From Cyanobacteria bacterium UBA2855 (GTDB lineage: Bacteria > Cyanobacteriota > Vampirovibrionia > Gastranaerophilales > Gastranaerophilaceae), in NCBI GenBank assembly GCA_002350725.1, contig DEFJ01000020.1, positions 80,473-144,472 on the forward strand: DNA of 64,000 nt, read 5' to 3'. Position numbers and translations under genes: made by a program. This document shows, one piece after another, positions 9,542 to 18,306 of the stretch. The stretch's first letter is position 1; the number at the start of each line of letters is the position of its first letter. A model generated the notes under the pieces. That model searched no databases. It was not told where the DNA came from and saw only the letters and a list, made by a program, of their open reading frames with translations.

Positions 9542-9671
9542 TTTCTACTCCTGTGCATATCCCTATAATTTATTTTAAATAAATTATAACAAACTGTATC
9601 AAATATTTCAATTATTTATTTTTCATTAAAATGTGTGCTACTTTAATATTTATGACTAAAAGATTATTTTA

Positions 9672-9692
9672 TGGCGGCGGTAAGGGGAATTG
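9672..9692. repeat. Partial copy of the tRNA-Glu 3' end
   Basis: These 21 bases are identical to 9887-9907, the CCA end, acceptor strand and T-arm start of tRNA-Glu, in the same orientation. The rest of the tRNA is absent. Such partial tRNA ends often mark attachment sites or imperfect duplications. No integrase is visible nearby. Confidence 0.8.
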
Positions 9693-9853
9693 TCTTGAGT
9701 CGGTCGCATTAAACGGGACTACGGTTGATTGCTGCATAATTTTCAATTATTCCGCAATCAAGCCTTCGCCCTCTGCTCCCTCCTCGCTGACCCCCTATGA
9801 CAAGGCTTACGCCTTGTAGGGGTTCTCGAAATTCTGCGATTATCGTTAGCCAA
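9693..9853. other. Hairpin-rich, GC-richer intergenic segment between tRNA-Glu repeats
   Basis: No gene is supported here. The segment contains two structured parts. One is an imperfect inverted repeat at 9723-9764 (GGTTGATTGC against GCAATCAAGCC). The other is a hairpin at 9792-9822 (CCCCTA...CAAGGC-ttac-GCCTTG...TAGGGG with a 3-base bulge). Its composition differs from the AT-rich flanks, so it could be a remnant of a small mobile or repetitive element. Confidence 0.5.
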
Positions 9854-9856
9854 AAC

Positions 9857-9886
9857 AAAAGGAGCCATAACAGGCTCCTTTTATTT
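9857..9886 (-). terminator. Terminator of tRNA-Glu
   Basis: The pair GGAGCC/GGCTCC around ATAACA forms a stable hairpin. On the minus strand it directly follows the tRNA CCA end and is followed by TTTTGTTTT, a typical rho-independent terminator. Confidence 0.8.
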
Positions 9887-9961
9887 TGGCGGCGGTAAGG
9901 GGAATTGAACCCCTGTTTGGAGAATGAGAATCTCCCGTCCTAACCACTAGACGATACCGCT
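9887..9961 (-). tRNA. tRNA-Glu (anticodon CTC)
   Basis: On the minus strand the cloverleaf can be folded by eye: U8, D-stem GTC/GAC, anticodon stem GGAGA/TCTCC with loop TTCTCAT (anticodon CTC), T-arm AGGGG-TTCAATT-CCCCT, discriminator G73 and an encoded CCA. Acceptor pairs 2-71 to 7-66 are good, but position 1 would be A opposite C72, a mismatch. A terminator follows directly. Confidence 0.93.
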
Positions 9962-10012
9962 ATTTAATTTTTACATGCTTAATTATATGTCAAAAATTTT
10001 ATTTTTCAACAA

Positions 10013-10035
10013 AAATCCTCGCTTTGCGAGGATTT
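10013..10035 (-). terminator. Terminator after the 10055-10798 gene
   Basis: AATCCTCGC/GCGAGGATT form a 9-bp stem with a 3-base loop. Read leftward, the 3' side runs into TTTTTGTTG, so it ends the membrane-protein transcript. Confidence 0.75.
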
Positions 10036-10054
10036 CTATAATATGAAAATTGTC

Positions 10055-10798
10055 TTACTTTTGCTGATCTATTAATTTTTCGATTTTTTCATCTTCACGT
10101 TTCTTTTCTTCATCTTTTTCAGGGAAAGTGTATACTTCATCACTAATTTGGGCTATATAGTTTCCTGCAATAATTACGTAAAATACCCCGAGTGAACACA
10201 TCAAATAGTTCCAGAACGGATTTTGGAAGCCTATAAACAAATAGAAAATATAAACAAGAAATCCGCCTACCAAGAATGAAACTAAGGCTAATTTTACAAA
10301 TAAATATGAGTATGAAAGAAAAACTTCACCGTATCCAAGATTAAATTTCTTTAAGTTAAATGCTTCAAGCATATTTCTTCTTCTGATGAATATTGCAAGT
10401 GCTGTTGTTGGAAACGAAAAAGCCAGTAAATAACAAAGAATGCGAATAGAATCCGTATATATTGGATGATCAGGTATCATTACAAACATATTTGTGAAAT
10501 ATATTATTGCCCATGTCAGAATTAAATATGGTAGTACCGCAACAAGTCCCATGCCTCCGTTTACGCAAAATTCAAGAAAATTAATTCCGGGCACTACTGT
10601 TGGTCTTTTTGTTATAACCCCGTGTGCCAAGGTTACCATAAATCCAAACAATAAAAAGCCTGCAATTATTCCGATTAAATTTCCTACAGCAGTATGCGAG
10701 TTTGCTGCATATGCAAACGGTATACCCCATAATAAAACTTTTACACCGGCAAAAGCTTCTTTCATTGTACTATCAAAAGCTTCAAATATTGATGCCAT
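10055..10798 (-). CDS. Multi-pass membrane protein (possibly DUF4013-like)
   Basis: The protein of about 247 residues has roughly five or six hydrophobic segments and a highly charged C-terminal tail (EKDEEKKREDEKIEK). The layout, with a glycine-rich paired-helix region around GIIAGFLLFGFMVTLAHG and a later LPYLILTWAIIYF helix, recalls DUF4013-type proteins, but I am not certain. The start was set at 10798 because GGAGG at 10804-10808 gives ideal spacing to that ATG; the in-frame ATG at 10810 overlaps the ribosome site itself. It follows hpt with a 61-base gap that is AT-rich and may hold its own promoter. Confidence 0.75.
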   Translation of the reverse strand: MASIFEAFDSTMKEAFAGVKVLLWGIPFAYAANSHTAVGNLIGIIAGFLLFGFMVTLAHGVITKRPTVVPGINFLEFCVNGGMGLVAVLPYLILTWAIIYFTNMFVMIPDHPIYTDSIRILCYLLAFSFPTTALAIFIRRRNMLEAFNLKKFNLGYGEVFLSYSYLFVKLALVSFLVGGFLVYIFYLFIGFQNPFWNYLMCSLGVFYVIIAGNYIAQISDEVYTFPEKDEEKKREDEKIEKLIDQQK

Positions 10799-10859
10799 CC
10801 CAACCTCCATACTTCTTATTTACTAGGATTATATTATCATATTTTTTGAAAATTGCAAA

Positions 10860-11408
10860 TTATTGCAAAATAGATTTATCAGCATATCCTATATATTTTA
10901 AATTCCTGAAATGATTATCATAATCTAGGCCGTAGCCAACTACAAACTTATCGTCTATTTCAAAACAATAGTAATCAGGTTCTACATCTGTGCATCTGGC
11001 AATTTTTTTGTCTAATAATGAAACAAATTTAGTCGATTTTGTTTTAAAATTCATTGATATATAGTCTAACAAAAATTTTGCAGTAATACCTGTATCTACT
11101 ATATCTTCTACAATTAGGACGTTTTTATCCGTCAAATCCGGTAACTTTATATCTACTGCATTAACTTTGCCGCTTGTTGAGGTAGAATGCCCGTAGCTGG
11201 ATAAACGTATAAATTCCATTGTAATCGGCATTGTTAATTGTCTTACTAAATCAGTATAAAACATTACGGAACCTCTCAATACGCATATGGCGCAAACTTC
11301 TTCTCCTTGATAATCTTTATTTATTTTATCTGCGATTTGAGTAATTCTTTTTTGTATTTCTTCTTCAGAAATTAAAATTTTTATGTTAGACAAATTTATG
11401 TTTTTCAT
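10860..11408 (-). CDS. hpt: Hypoxanthine phosphoribosyltransferase
   Basis: Salvages hypoxanthine and guanine to IMP and GMP using PRPP. The 182-residue protein shows the PRPP-binding signature VLIVEDIVDTGIT at about residues 92-104 and the N-terminal CVLRGSVMFYTDL loop. Its ATG overlaps the TilS stop codon by 4 bases (ATGA), as in the common tilS-hpt gene pair of many bacteria, so translation is probably coupled. Confidence 0.96.
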   Translation of the reverse strand: MKNINLSNIKILISEEEIQKRITQIADKINKDYQGEEVCAICVLRGSVMFYTDLVRQLTMPITMEFIRLSSYGHSTSTSGKVNAVDIKLPDLTDKNVLIVEDIVDTGITAKFLLDYISMNFKTKSTKFVSLLDKKIARCTDVEPDYYCFEIDDKFVVGYGLDYDNHFRNLKYIGYADKSILQ

Positions 11409-12721
11409 GCTTTTTCCTCTTCTTTTCTTATGAATTGTAACTTATGGGTAACTTTATTTTTAACTTTTATTTTATCGCTGATACCTAATCCCGGAGCCCA
11501 AAAAATTTCATTTCCTTTTGCTAAAAACACTAAAGATGATTTTTCGTGCTGTGGTATTTTTTTTTCGTTAAGATACTTTTTTAATTTTTGAGAACCGCCG
11601 GAGCCAAGAGGGTATATTATATCCCCATCTTTTCTTGTTCTCAACGTAAAATCAATGTTATCCAAATCTACAAAGGCGAGGTTCTCTCTGTCTTTTGGAA
11701 AATTTTTAGGAATTTCTTTTGTTTCTTCAATTATTAATGTTCCTAAGTCTGTATGATATTTCCCAATTGTTTTTATTTTTACCGGTTCTATTTCCGTTAT
11801 TTTTGACTTGATAATTTCAATTCTTTTATTATTTACAAATAACATTAGTTGTGCTGATAAACTTAGTGTTTTGCCGGATTTTGAATTTGAAAAATCAAAA
11901 ATTGATTGTTTAATATTCAAAAGCCTTTCTTTGTCATAATCCAACCTATTTGATGTAAGAAGCTTTTTTATATATCTGTTTTGAACCGGTGTTGGAGAAT
12001 TTATAAATTTTACAGTAGAATTACCAATGTCGTTTACTAAGTTATACCAAACTTCACAATCTTCTTGTGCCGACTGTGCTAAAGAATTTATTGATTCTAC
12101 TGCGTTTTCGTTGATTTCTTTAAGATGGGGCATTATTTTCTGTCTGATAAAATTTCTTTTGTATTTAATATTTGAGTTGGAAGAATCCTGATTTGGTTGT
12201 AATTTATTCTCTGTACAATACTTTTCAATTTCTTTTCTGCCTATTGTAAGCAGAGGTCTGTAATATATATCTCTATGCTCAGCTATTCCGCAGAGTCCGT
12301 CAATTGCTGAGCCTTTTATAATTCTATATATTAAAGTTTCTGCATTGTCATCAGCATTGTGTGCCGTAAAAATAATTTGTGAAGAAAATTTGTCTGCGCA
12401 TTTTTGAAAAAATAAATATCTTGCATCTCTTGCTGCTGTTTCTGTTTTTGGTGTACTTGCTTGTAATTCTTCAACGTATATTTCTACACCGATTTTTTTG
12501 CAAAATTCTCGGCAGTAATTTTCTTCTCTCTTGCTTTCTTCTCCTCTCCAATTGTGATTGAGATGTATTGCAATAACTTTTTTATCTGTAATTTTTGATA
12601 GCGCATCAAGCAGGCACATTGAATCATAGCCTCCTGAAAATGCCACAAGGTATGGAGAATCAAGGCTTTCTAAGTTATATTTTGATATAAAAGTTCTAAT
12701 TGCGTCAGAAATATTATTCAT
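11405..12721 (-). CDS. tilS: tRNA(Ile)-lysidine synthase TilS
   Basis: TilS puts lysidine on C34 of the CAU-anticodon isoleucine tRNA so that it reads AUA, an essential step in an AT-rich genome. The N-terminal PP-loop is clear (AFSGGYDSMCLLDAL, about residues 27-41), as is HNADDNAETLIYRIIKGS. The C-terminal domain has RTRKDGDIIYPLG and KKYLNEKKIPQ. The length of 438 residues is normal. Its ATG overlaps the end of the Clp-N repeat gene by 8 bases. Confidence 0.96.
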   Translation of the reverse strand: MNNISDAIRTFISKYNLESLDSPYLVAFSGGYDSMCLLDALSKITDKKVIAIHLNHNWRGEESKREENYCREFCKKIGVEIYVEELQASTPKTETAARDARYLFFQKCADKFSSQIIFTAHNADDNAETLIYRIIKGSAIDGLCGIAEHRDIYYRPLLTIGRKEIEKYCTENKLQPNQDSSNSNIKYKRNFIRQKIMPHLKEINENAVESINSLAQSAQEDCEVWYNLVNDIGNSTVKFINSPTPVQNRYIKKLLTSNRLDYDKERLLNIKQSIFDFSNSKSGKTLSLSAQLMLFVNNKRIEIIKSKITEIEPVKIKTIGKYHTDLGTLIIEETKEIPKNFPKDRENLAFVDLDNIDFTLRTRKDGDIIYPLGSGGSQKLKKYLNEKKIPQHEKSSLVFLAKGNEIFWAPGLGISDKIKVKNKVTHKLQFIRKEEEKA

Positions 12722-14078
12722 TGGAGAATCTCTTTATGCCTTCTCTGATTTCAAGAGAGTCTGTACCAAGCTGCTCAAGAGCATTCATTGCAAGAGAATC
12801 AGGCTCTGTCATTATTGCAAGCAATACATGTTGTGATTCTATACGCGGTTTTTTTTCAGCTTTTGCAAGTTCCCAGGCTTTTTCTAAAACGCGTTTTGCT
12901 CTTTCGGTAAAGGTTATCTCTTTGTCATAATATTCATTACCAAAACCTATTAGACCCTCAACAACTTTACGGGCATCTCGAATAGTAATTTCTAATGCCG
13001 CAAGTACTCTTCCTCCAATACCGGTGCCTTCTGCAATGATACCCAATAAAAACATTTCAGTGCCGACAATATTTCGACCTATTCTTCTCGCTTCTTCTTT
13101 TGCAAACCTTAATATAGTAAGTGTCTCAGGCATTTGTTTTTCAATTGGTTTTATTATACTGTGTGCAAGTTTAGTTTCGTCTATTCTGAGTTCTTTTAAT
13201 ATGTCGTAAGCAATCCCCTTTTTTGATTTTAATACTCCAAGGACTATATGTTCAGGTAAAACAACCGATGAGCCGAGTTCTTTTGCTGTTTGCTGAGCAA
13301 CGCTCATCATTCTGAAAGCATTAGGTGTAAAAATAATTTGTCGTCCTTCGTATTCTGAGTTACGCGATTGAACAGTTGCCAATTTATTGTTAAATTCTTC
13401 TGCTGTTACTCCGTTTTGAGCAAGTATCTGTGCAAGTTGAGATTGATTATCCTCTAGAATAGAGGATATGATTTGTTCTGTTCCTAAAATTTCATATCCT
13501 GATGCGGATAATTTTGATACTGCACGCTCAAACACCTGTTTTGACTCTTCACTGTCAAAAGCCAGAGAATCTGTTTCTTCACTTTTGTTTTGGGTTTTGT
13601 CTGCTTTATCTTCCCCTTCGGGATGAACAAGAACTTTTGTTTTTCTTTGTACCAATTTTCTTAACAAACCTCTTGCGGTAGGTACATCAAAACCAAGTGC
13701 TTCCAATGTTTTTACGTTGTTTGAATATTTATCATTAATTACAGATAAGAATATATGCTCGTACAAAATGCTGGGATTCCCTGATTTTGATGCTAAATCA
13801 AGGGTATCTTTCAATAATATCTTCACGTGTTGTGAAAATCCCGAAATATCACCAACTTTTAATGAGGTTGAATAGCTGATATGTTTAGTTATTTCAGTAT
13901 ATAAATTGTCGTAGGATATGTTATACATCCTGAAAATCTTTAATGATACACCTTTTGCTTCTGCAACCAAAGCTAATAGCAGGTGCTCAGATAAGATATT
14001 TTCGGAGTGCATTTTGCACGCAATATCCTGTGCTCTGCTTACTACATTAAGAGCTTTTTCCGTAAAACGTTCAAACAA
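12714..14078 (-). CDS. Clp-N repeat protein without an ATPase domain
   Basis: The 454-residue protein is built only of Clp-N half-repeats, six in a row (about 5-70, 78-143, 177-235, 250-308, 315-378, 388-450), equal to three complete Clp N-domains. The last pair closely follows cyanobacterial/plant ClpC (IVGTEMFLLGIIAEGTGIGG, FTERAKRVLEKAWELA). A charged linker at about 150-176 separates the first pair. No Walker A or B motif is present, and the gene ends by overlapping tilS, so this is not a truncated clpC. It starts with TTG after GAGGA. By analogy with plant ClpT or the substrate-binding N-domain, it may be an adaptor or regulator of a Clp protease. Confidence 0.88.
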   Translation of the reverse strand: MFERFTEKALNVVSRAQDIACKMHSENILSEHLLLALVAEAKGVSLKIFRMYNISYDNLYTEITKHISYSTSLKVGDISGFSQHVKILLKDTLDLASKSGNPSILYEHIFLSVINDKYSNNVKTLEALGFDVPTARGLLRKLVQRKTKVLVHPEGEDKADKTQNKSEETDSLAFDSEESKQVFERAVSKLSASGYEILGTEQIISSILEDNQSQLAQILAQNGVTAEEFNNKLATVQSRNSEYEGRQIIFTPNAFRMMSVAQQTAKELGSSVVLPEHIVLGVLKSKKGIAYDILKELRIDETKLAHSIIKPIEKQMPETLTILRFAKEEARRIGRNIVGTEMFLLGIIAEGTGIGGRVLAALEITIRDARKVVEGLIGFGNEYYDKEITFTERAKRVLEKAWELAKAEKKPRIESQHVLLAIMTEPDSLAMNALEQLGTDSLEIREGIKRFSNE

Positions 14079-14081
14079 TGG

Positions 14082-14363
14082 TTATTCCTCTTCTTCGTCT
14101 TCTTCGTCTTGTAAATTTTCTACATATTCTGCGACTTTGTTGAATTCATCATCGTCATCTATTGTTTCAAATATGTAATCTTCGCCGTCTTTTGTTAATC
14201 TCATGATTACAATTTCAGCCTCATCGCTTTCGTCTTCATCTTCTGAAGGAAGGAGCAGCGCATATTCTTGCTCGTCAACTTCTACAATATCATAAAGCTC
14301 AAATGTTATAACGTTACCTTCTTCGTCAATTGTTTCAATTAAATGATTTTCTTCGTTTTCCAT
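14082..14363 (-). CDS. DUF1292 acidic protein (YrzB-like)
   Basis: The protein is 93 residues and very acidic, ending in a run of Asp/Glu. It has the DUF1292 pattern: an N-terminal IDEEGNVITFELYDIVEVD strand pair, then YALLLP, an acidic insert, and IVIMRLTKDG. In Firmicutes this family (YrzB) sits next to the RuvX gene (YrrK), and here it follows ruvX by 16 bases. Function is unknown. Confidence 0.88.
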   Translation of the reverse strand: MENEENHLIETIDEEGNVITFELYDIVEVDEQEYALLLPSEDEDESDEAEIVIMRLTKDGEDYIFETIDDDDEFNKVAEYVENLQDEEDEEEE

Positions 14364-14379
14364 TTCTAACCTCTTTCTT

Positions 14380-14787
14380 TTATTTATTTCCTCTTGCTAA
14401 ATATTGTTCTAATATTAACCTTGCGCTTTCTATATCGACAAGGCCTTTATCTTTTCTGAAGTCGATTTTTCTTTCTCTAAGATTTTCTTCTGCCGTGTCG
14501 GAAGTCAATCTTTCATCTTCATAAATGATATCATAATCTCGAAGTTTTTGTGAAAAATCTATGCAATCTTGAGCCTGAGTACCTTTGGTACCATCCATAT
14601 TTATTGGAACTCCAATTACAATTTTTTCGACGTGATTTTCTTTCGCTATTTTATTTATAGTGTCAATGGCAATGTTTTCAGGAACTCTGGGAATATATGA
14701 ATGCCCGTTTGCAAGCATTAAAAGGAAATCGCTCAGTGCAATTCCAATTCTTTTTGTTCCAATGTCAAGAGCCATTATTTTATACAT
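14380..14787 (-). CDS. ruvX: Putative pre-16S rRNA nuclease YqgF/RuvX
   Basis: This RNase H-fold protein of 135 residues is thought to process the 5' end of 16S rRNA and was earlier proposed as a Holliday junction resolvase. Motifs include the N-terminal ALDIGTKRIGIALSD, VIGVPINMDGTKG and DERLTSDTAEENL, which hold the acidic active-site residues. The start overlaps the end of the upstream gene by 8 bases. An in-frame ATG at 14775 is an alternative start just before ALDIG. Confidence 0.92.
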   Translation of the reverse strand: MYKIMALDIGTKRIGIALSDFLLMLANGHSYIPRVPENIAIDTINKIAKENHVEKIVIGVPINMDGTKGTQAQDCIDFSQKLRDYDIIYEDERLTSDTAEENLRERKIDFRKDKGLVDIESARLILEQYLARGNK

Positions 14788-16378
14788 TTTTTACCCATTT
14801 ACTTTCTATAGATGTAATAATATCATCAAGCTGTTTTAATGTAAATTTATTCTGATTTTCTTCCGTATTGTATTTTAATGTAAAATAATATTCATAGATA
14901 CTGCGTCTTAAAATATTCTTTAATAATTCTTCAAACTTATTTTTATCAAAATATAGTCGGTATAATTTATCAGCAAGTTTTGTGTTGTCGGCGATATGTT
15001 CCATATAAGAACATACCAATAAGCGTTCCCTTCTTATCTCATATTCTTCAGGATAAAAAATGCTGCTAATATATTTGTTTATTAAAGTGTCAAAGTCAAA
15101 ATCTTTAGATAGGACTTCTGAGTCTGTAATTTCTAAAAAAGCTTCAAATTCGGAACTGTAATGTGAATCTAAAAACCAGTGAGCACAAAAATCTGCATCA
15201 ATTATTTCTTGAAAGTCTTTGTTGCTTATTTCTTTTTCTTTATAAGTTTCAGATAAAACTTTTACTAGATCCGTCTTATCAGGTTCTATGTCTGCCATTA
15301 TATTTTTCCAACAAACATATTCATATGGTAAAAGCCATCCGGAATTTTTCGTATATGAAATTTCCTCCCCTCTTTTTATTAGCGTAATCAGAGCTTCCGG
15401 AGTAAGAGGAAGATTTTTTTCGTCTTTGTAAAAACGTTCAATTATTTTATCGCATTCAAATTCTGATATATCGTTAAACCCAAAGCAATCGCGTATACCC
15501 GAGTAATCGTTAATAACAACTGCAACAAACTGTATTCTTGAAGTTTTAATATTTTTTCTTGAAAAAATAAGTGCTTGATTGCCATGCCCGTCAGGATATG
15601 TTGCACAACAGCGATATGGAACAGATGCAGATAATAATTCTTTATAAAATTGTTTCGTATTATCGGTTCTTATTCCGCTAAGCTTTAGCATAGAAATATT
15701 TTTCTTTACCAAATTTTGTAAATCGCCGCTTAAAGACTCAACAATACTGTTTAAGGCATGATAAGCGAGTTGTGAGTGTGAGGTTCCTAATATATTCAGC
15801 GCTTCTTTACCTATGTTTGAAGCGGGAGCTGATAGAAACACAGGTATCAAGACATTTGCCAAAGCATCCTCTTTATAGTCGTCTGATAAAGACTGTATTA
15901 ACAGTAATCTGTCTTTTTCATCTACAGAGGATACAAAATCTAAGAAATCAATTTGAACTTCAGGATTTGCTATAGCATTTTCCAATAACTCTTTTGTGTC
16001 ATGGTCTAAGATATCGACATCCAATCCTGACAGGTTTTCAAAATCTTCATATTTCCAATCGGTCTCTAATTCTCTTAGATAGCTTAAAACTATTATTTTT
16101 ACTTCGCTGGAGGTAAAATTATTTTTTAAAACTTCCCATAATTTTAAAATAAGAACATCTTTTTTTATGTATCTTTTAAGTAAAAATCTTATAATTTTTT
16201 CTTTAGATGTATTTGCGTGTAACAATTCTTTAAACAAAATCTTCTCAATAGTTTGAGAATCTGATTGATTATCTAATCGGCTTACTCTTTGCAATAAAAT
16301 TTTAGGGTCGTCTACGTCTTTACAATCCTCAATAATACTCAAAATTTCTGCTTTTATTTCAAAGGGATTTAGCTGCAT
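14780..16378 (-). CDS. Large helical protein of unknown function (HEAT-like)
   Basis: This protein of about 532 residues is mostly alpha-helical and acidic. The first 230 residues look like degenerate HEAT-type helix pairs, with a middle segment of more mixed character (FSRKNIKTSRIQFVAVVIN). I see no catalytic motif, membrane segment or signal peptide. The start was set at the ATG at 16378, 4 bases after the stop of the zinc-finger gene; a longer frame would begin at 16411 inside that gene. It sits between a lone ClpX-type zinc finger and ruvX, so a scaffold role in the same operon is possible. Confidence 0.7.
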   Translation of the reverse strand: MQLNPFEIKAEILSIIEDCKDVDDPKILLQRVSRLDNQSDSQTIEKILFKELLHANTSKEKIIRFLLKRYIKKDVLILKLWEVLKNNFTSSEVKIIVLSYLRELETDWKYEDFENLSGLDVDILDHDTKELLENAIANPEVQIDFLDFVSSVDEKDRLLLIQSLSDDYKEDALANVLIPVFLSAPASNIGKEALNILGTSHSQLAYHALNSIVESLSGDLQNLVKKNISMLKLSGIRTDNTKQFYKELLSASVPYRCCATYPDGHGNQALIFSRKNIKTSRIQFVAVVINDYSGIRDCFGFNDISEFECDKIIERFYKDEKNLPLTPEALITLIKRGEEISYTKNSGWLLPYEYVCWKNIMADIEPDKTDLVKVLSETYKEKEISNKDFQEIIDADFCAHWFLDSHYSSEFEAFLEITDSEVLSKDFDFDTLINKYISSIFYPEEYEIRRERLLVCSYMEHIADNTKLADKLYRLYFDKNKFEELLKNILRRSIYEYYFTLKYNTEENQNKFTLKQLDDIITSIESKWVKNV

Positions 16379-16382
16379 AAGG

Positions 16383-16646
16383 TTATCTTCTGGCCTTTCC
16401 CCAGAATGCATCCAAAATTTGCTGAGCTTCAGCAGAAGGCACTCTGTCGTTTAGTATCAGATATTGAACTGCTATCATTGCGCACTCAGAGCAAATATTA
16501 ACTCCCGGTCCTTGCACCATTTTTAAGACTTGTGTATTAGGTCGTCCGCAAAAGCTGCAAAACACAGCATCGTCATTGTGAGTTTCTTCTTTATGGCTGT
16601 GTTTTTCCCTTTTTGAGCCTAATGCGACAACTTTATCTTCTGACAT
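16383..16646 (-). CDS. Stand-alone ClpX-type C4 zinc-finger protein
   Basis: This is a small protein of about 87 residues. The centre is a ClpX N-terminal zinc-binding domain: a CSFC pair followed by ICSEC, with the family's VQGPGVNICSEC context. ClpX uses this domain to dimerise and to bind adaptors and substrates, but here there is no AAA+ module. The start at 16646 is set by AAGGAG 7 bases upstream; the frame is open to 16670. It is the first gene of a leftward operon that also carries the Clp-N-only protein. Confidence 0.85.
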   Translation of the reverse strand: MSEDKVVALGSKREKHSHKEETHNDDAVFCSFCGRPNTQVLKMVQGPGVNICSECAMIAVQYLILNDRVPSAEAQQILDAFWGKARR

Positions 16647-16839
16647 ATATTTCTCCTTATAACCGAACAACCAAATTCTCTTGTGTGTCTAGTATAACAT
16701 AAAATATATTTTTAACAAAATATACAAATTTTGTAATCTTATATGCTTTTCCAAAATATCATACAATTAACCGATTTGACTTGAATAAAAATATATAGTA
16801 TTATTCATAATTATTGGAGAGATTTGAGAGGGTTTATTG

Positions 16840-17445
16840 ATGAAAAAAGCATTTTTGCTTATTTGTATATTGTCTATATCCGTTGTAACAACTGCTTGCA
16901 TAAATAATTTTGCTGTACAAGAATTGAATAATAAAGCAATGTCATTTATGGAGCAGGGTAATTATCAGGAAGCAATAGAAAGGCTACGTTCAAGTATTGA
17001 TTTAGACGATTCGGTTTTTGAATCTCATTATAATTTGGCTGTTGCTTATACAAAATCTGATGATTATGTAAATGCTATGAAGGCTTATCAAAAAGCTATA
17101 TCCTTGAAACCGGATTTCGCGGACAGTTATTATTCACTTGCGGTTACAGAAGAAAATCTTTCTACTGATTTAAAAGCAGGGTTATTAACTTTGGATGATG
17201 ATGGTAATATTATCAAAAAGGAAGAACCTAAAGCTGAAAATGCTTCTGCTGAGGACGAATATGATGTAATGCCTGCTCCGGTTAAACTTACTCCTGCAGA
17301 AGAAGTTTATTATAAAGATTTGTTAACTGATGCTGTAAAAAATTATAATCTATATCTTTCTAAAGGTGAAAAAATAGATGATATTGAGGAAGTAAAAAAA
17401 CATATCTCTGATTTAGAAGCAAAGATTAATCCTGTTGAAGAGTAG
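16840..17445 (+). CDS. TPR lipoprotein
   Basis: A signal peptide of about 20 residues ends in a lipobox (VTTAC), so Cys20 is probably lipidated. At least two tetratricopeptide repeats follow (NNKAMSFMEQGNYQEAIERL, then the NLAVAYTKSDDYVNAMKAYQ repeat), and the C-terminus is acidic. TPRs hold partner proteins. An in-frame TTG lies directly before the ATG at 16840, but the ATG is the likely start. The next gene, 2 bases downstream, is lgt, which adds the lipid to such proteins. Confidence 0.88.
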   Translation: MKKAFLLICILSISVVTTACINNFAVQELNNKAMSFMEQGNYQEAIERLRSSIDLDDSVFESHYNLAVAYTKSDDYVNAMKAYQKAISLKPDFADSYYSLAVTEENLSTDLKAGLLTLDDDGNIIKKEEPKAENASAEDEYDVMPAPVKLTPAEEVYYKDLLTDAVKNYNLYLSKGEKIDDIEEVKKHISDLEAKINPVEE

Positions 17446-17447
17446 AT

Positions 17448-18245
17448 ATGATTTTTAAGTCCCCTGGTAGTGTAATTTTTTCAATTGGAGATTTTAATAT
17501 ATATGCCTATGGTGTCACTATGGCATTAGCTTGTCTTGTTGGTATTGTTGTTTCACATCTTGTATGTAAGAAATTTTACCCCGAGGAAAATGCTGATAAT
17601 ATATGGGATATTTCGCTTGTACTGTTAATTTCCGGTTTTATCGGCGCTCGTTTGTACTTTTGCATGTTAAATCCTATTTATTATCTTGGGGAACCGCTAA
17701 AAATTTTAAATTTCAGAGAAGGCGGGCTTTCTGTTCATGGCGGTTTAGCCGCAGGTATCGGAGCAATACTTGTTATGTGCAAGAAATATAAAACAAGCAT
17801 TCCAAAATTCTTGGATGTCTTTTCTTGCGGTATGCCAATTGCTCAAAGTATCGGACGCTGGGGAAATTTCTTTAACTCCGAAGCCTTTGGTGCTCCGACG
17901 AATTTGCCTTTGAAATTGTATGTTCCGCTTTCAAATCGCCCTATAGGAATGGAAAATATCGAATATTTTCATCCGACGTTTTTGTATGAGAGCATTTTAG
18001 ACTTTTTAGTATTTTTAATCCTTCTTCATGTGATAAGTCGTAATAACAAAGCAAGAAAAGGTTTGACGTTCTTTTGTTACTTATTCTTGTATGGTGCAGT
18101 CAGATTTTTTGTTGAAGCGTTAAGAGTAGATAGTGCTTTAAATATTCAAGGTATACCTGTTGCTCAGGCTGTTTCTATTGTTTTAATGTCGGTCGGACTT
18201 ATAGGTTTTCTAATTATAAATTTTAAAATAAATAAAATTAGGTAG
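17448..18245 (+). CDS. lgt: Prolipoprotein diacylglyceryl transferase
   Basis: Lgt transfers diacylglycerol from phosphatidylglycerol to the lipobox cysteine of prolipoproteins in the inner membrane. The 265-residue multi-pass protein has the signature GRWGNFFNSEAFG (about residues 141-153), the GGLSVHGGLAAG loop with the essential His, and the C-terminal GAVRFFVEALRVD. It is probably cotranslated with the lipoprotein gene upstream. Confidence 0.97.
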   Translation: MIFKSPGSVIFSIGDFNIYAYGVTMALACLVGIVVSHLVCKKFYPEENADNIWDISLVLLISGFIGARLYFCMLNPIYYLGEPLKILNFREGGLSVHGGLAAGIGAILVMCKKYKTSIPKFLDVFSCGMPIAQSIGRWGNFFNSEAFGAPTNLPLKLYVPLSNRPIGMENIEYFHPTFLYESILDFLVFLILLHVISRNNKARKGLTFFCYLFLYGAVRFFVEALRVDSALNIQGIPVAQAVSIVLMSVGLIGFLIINFKINKIR

Positions 18246-18306
18246 TGCAAAATATTCTGATTTAATGTATAATTTTTATATAAATATGGTTTCATAGGGG
18301 GGAAAC

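Noticed and set aside
9631..9819. Reading frame of 62 codons over the partial tRNA copy
   Set aside because: It covers tRNA-derived and hairpin sequence, has no ribosome site and no recognisable protein character.
12714..14078. Truncated clpC
   Set aside because: Three complete Clp-N domains with a normal stop overlapping tilS and no ATPase remnant downstream argue for a genuine protein of this form.
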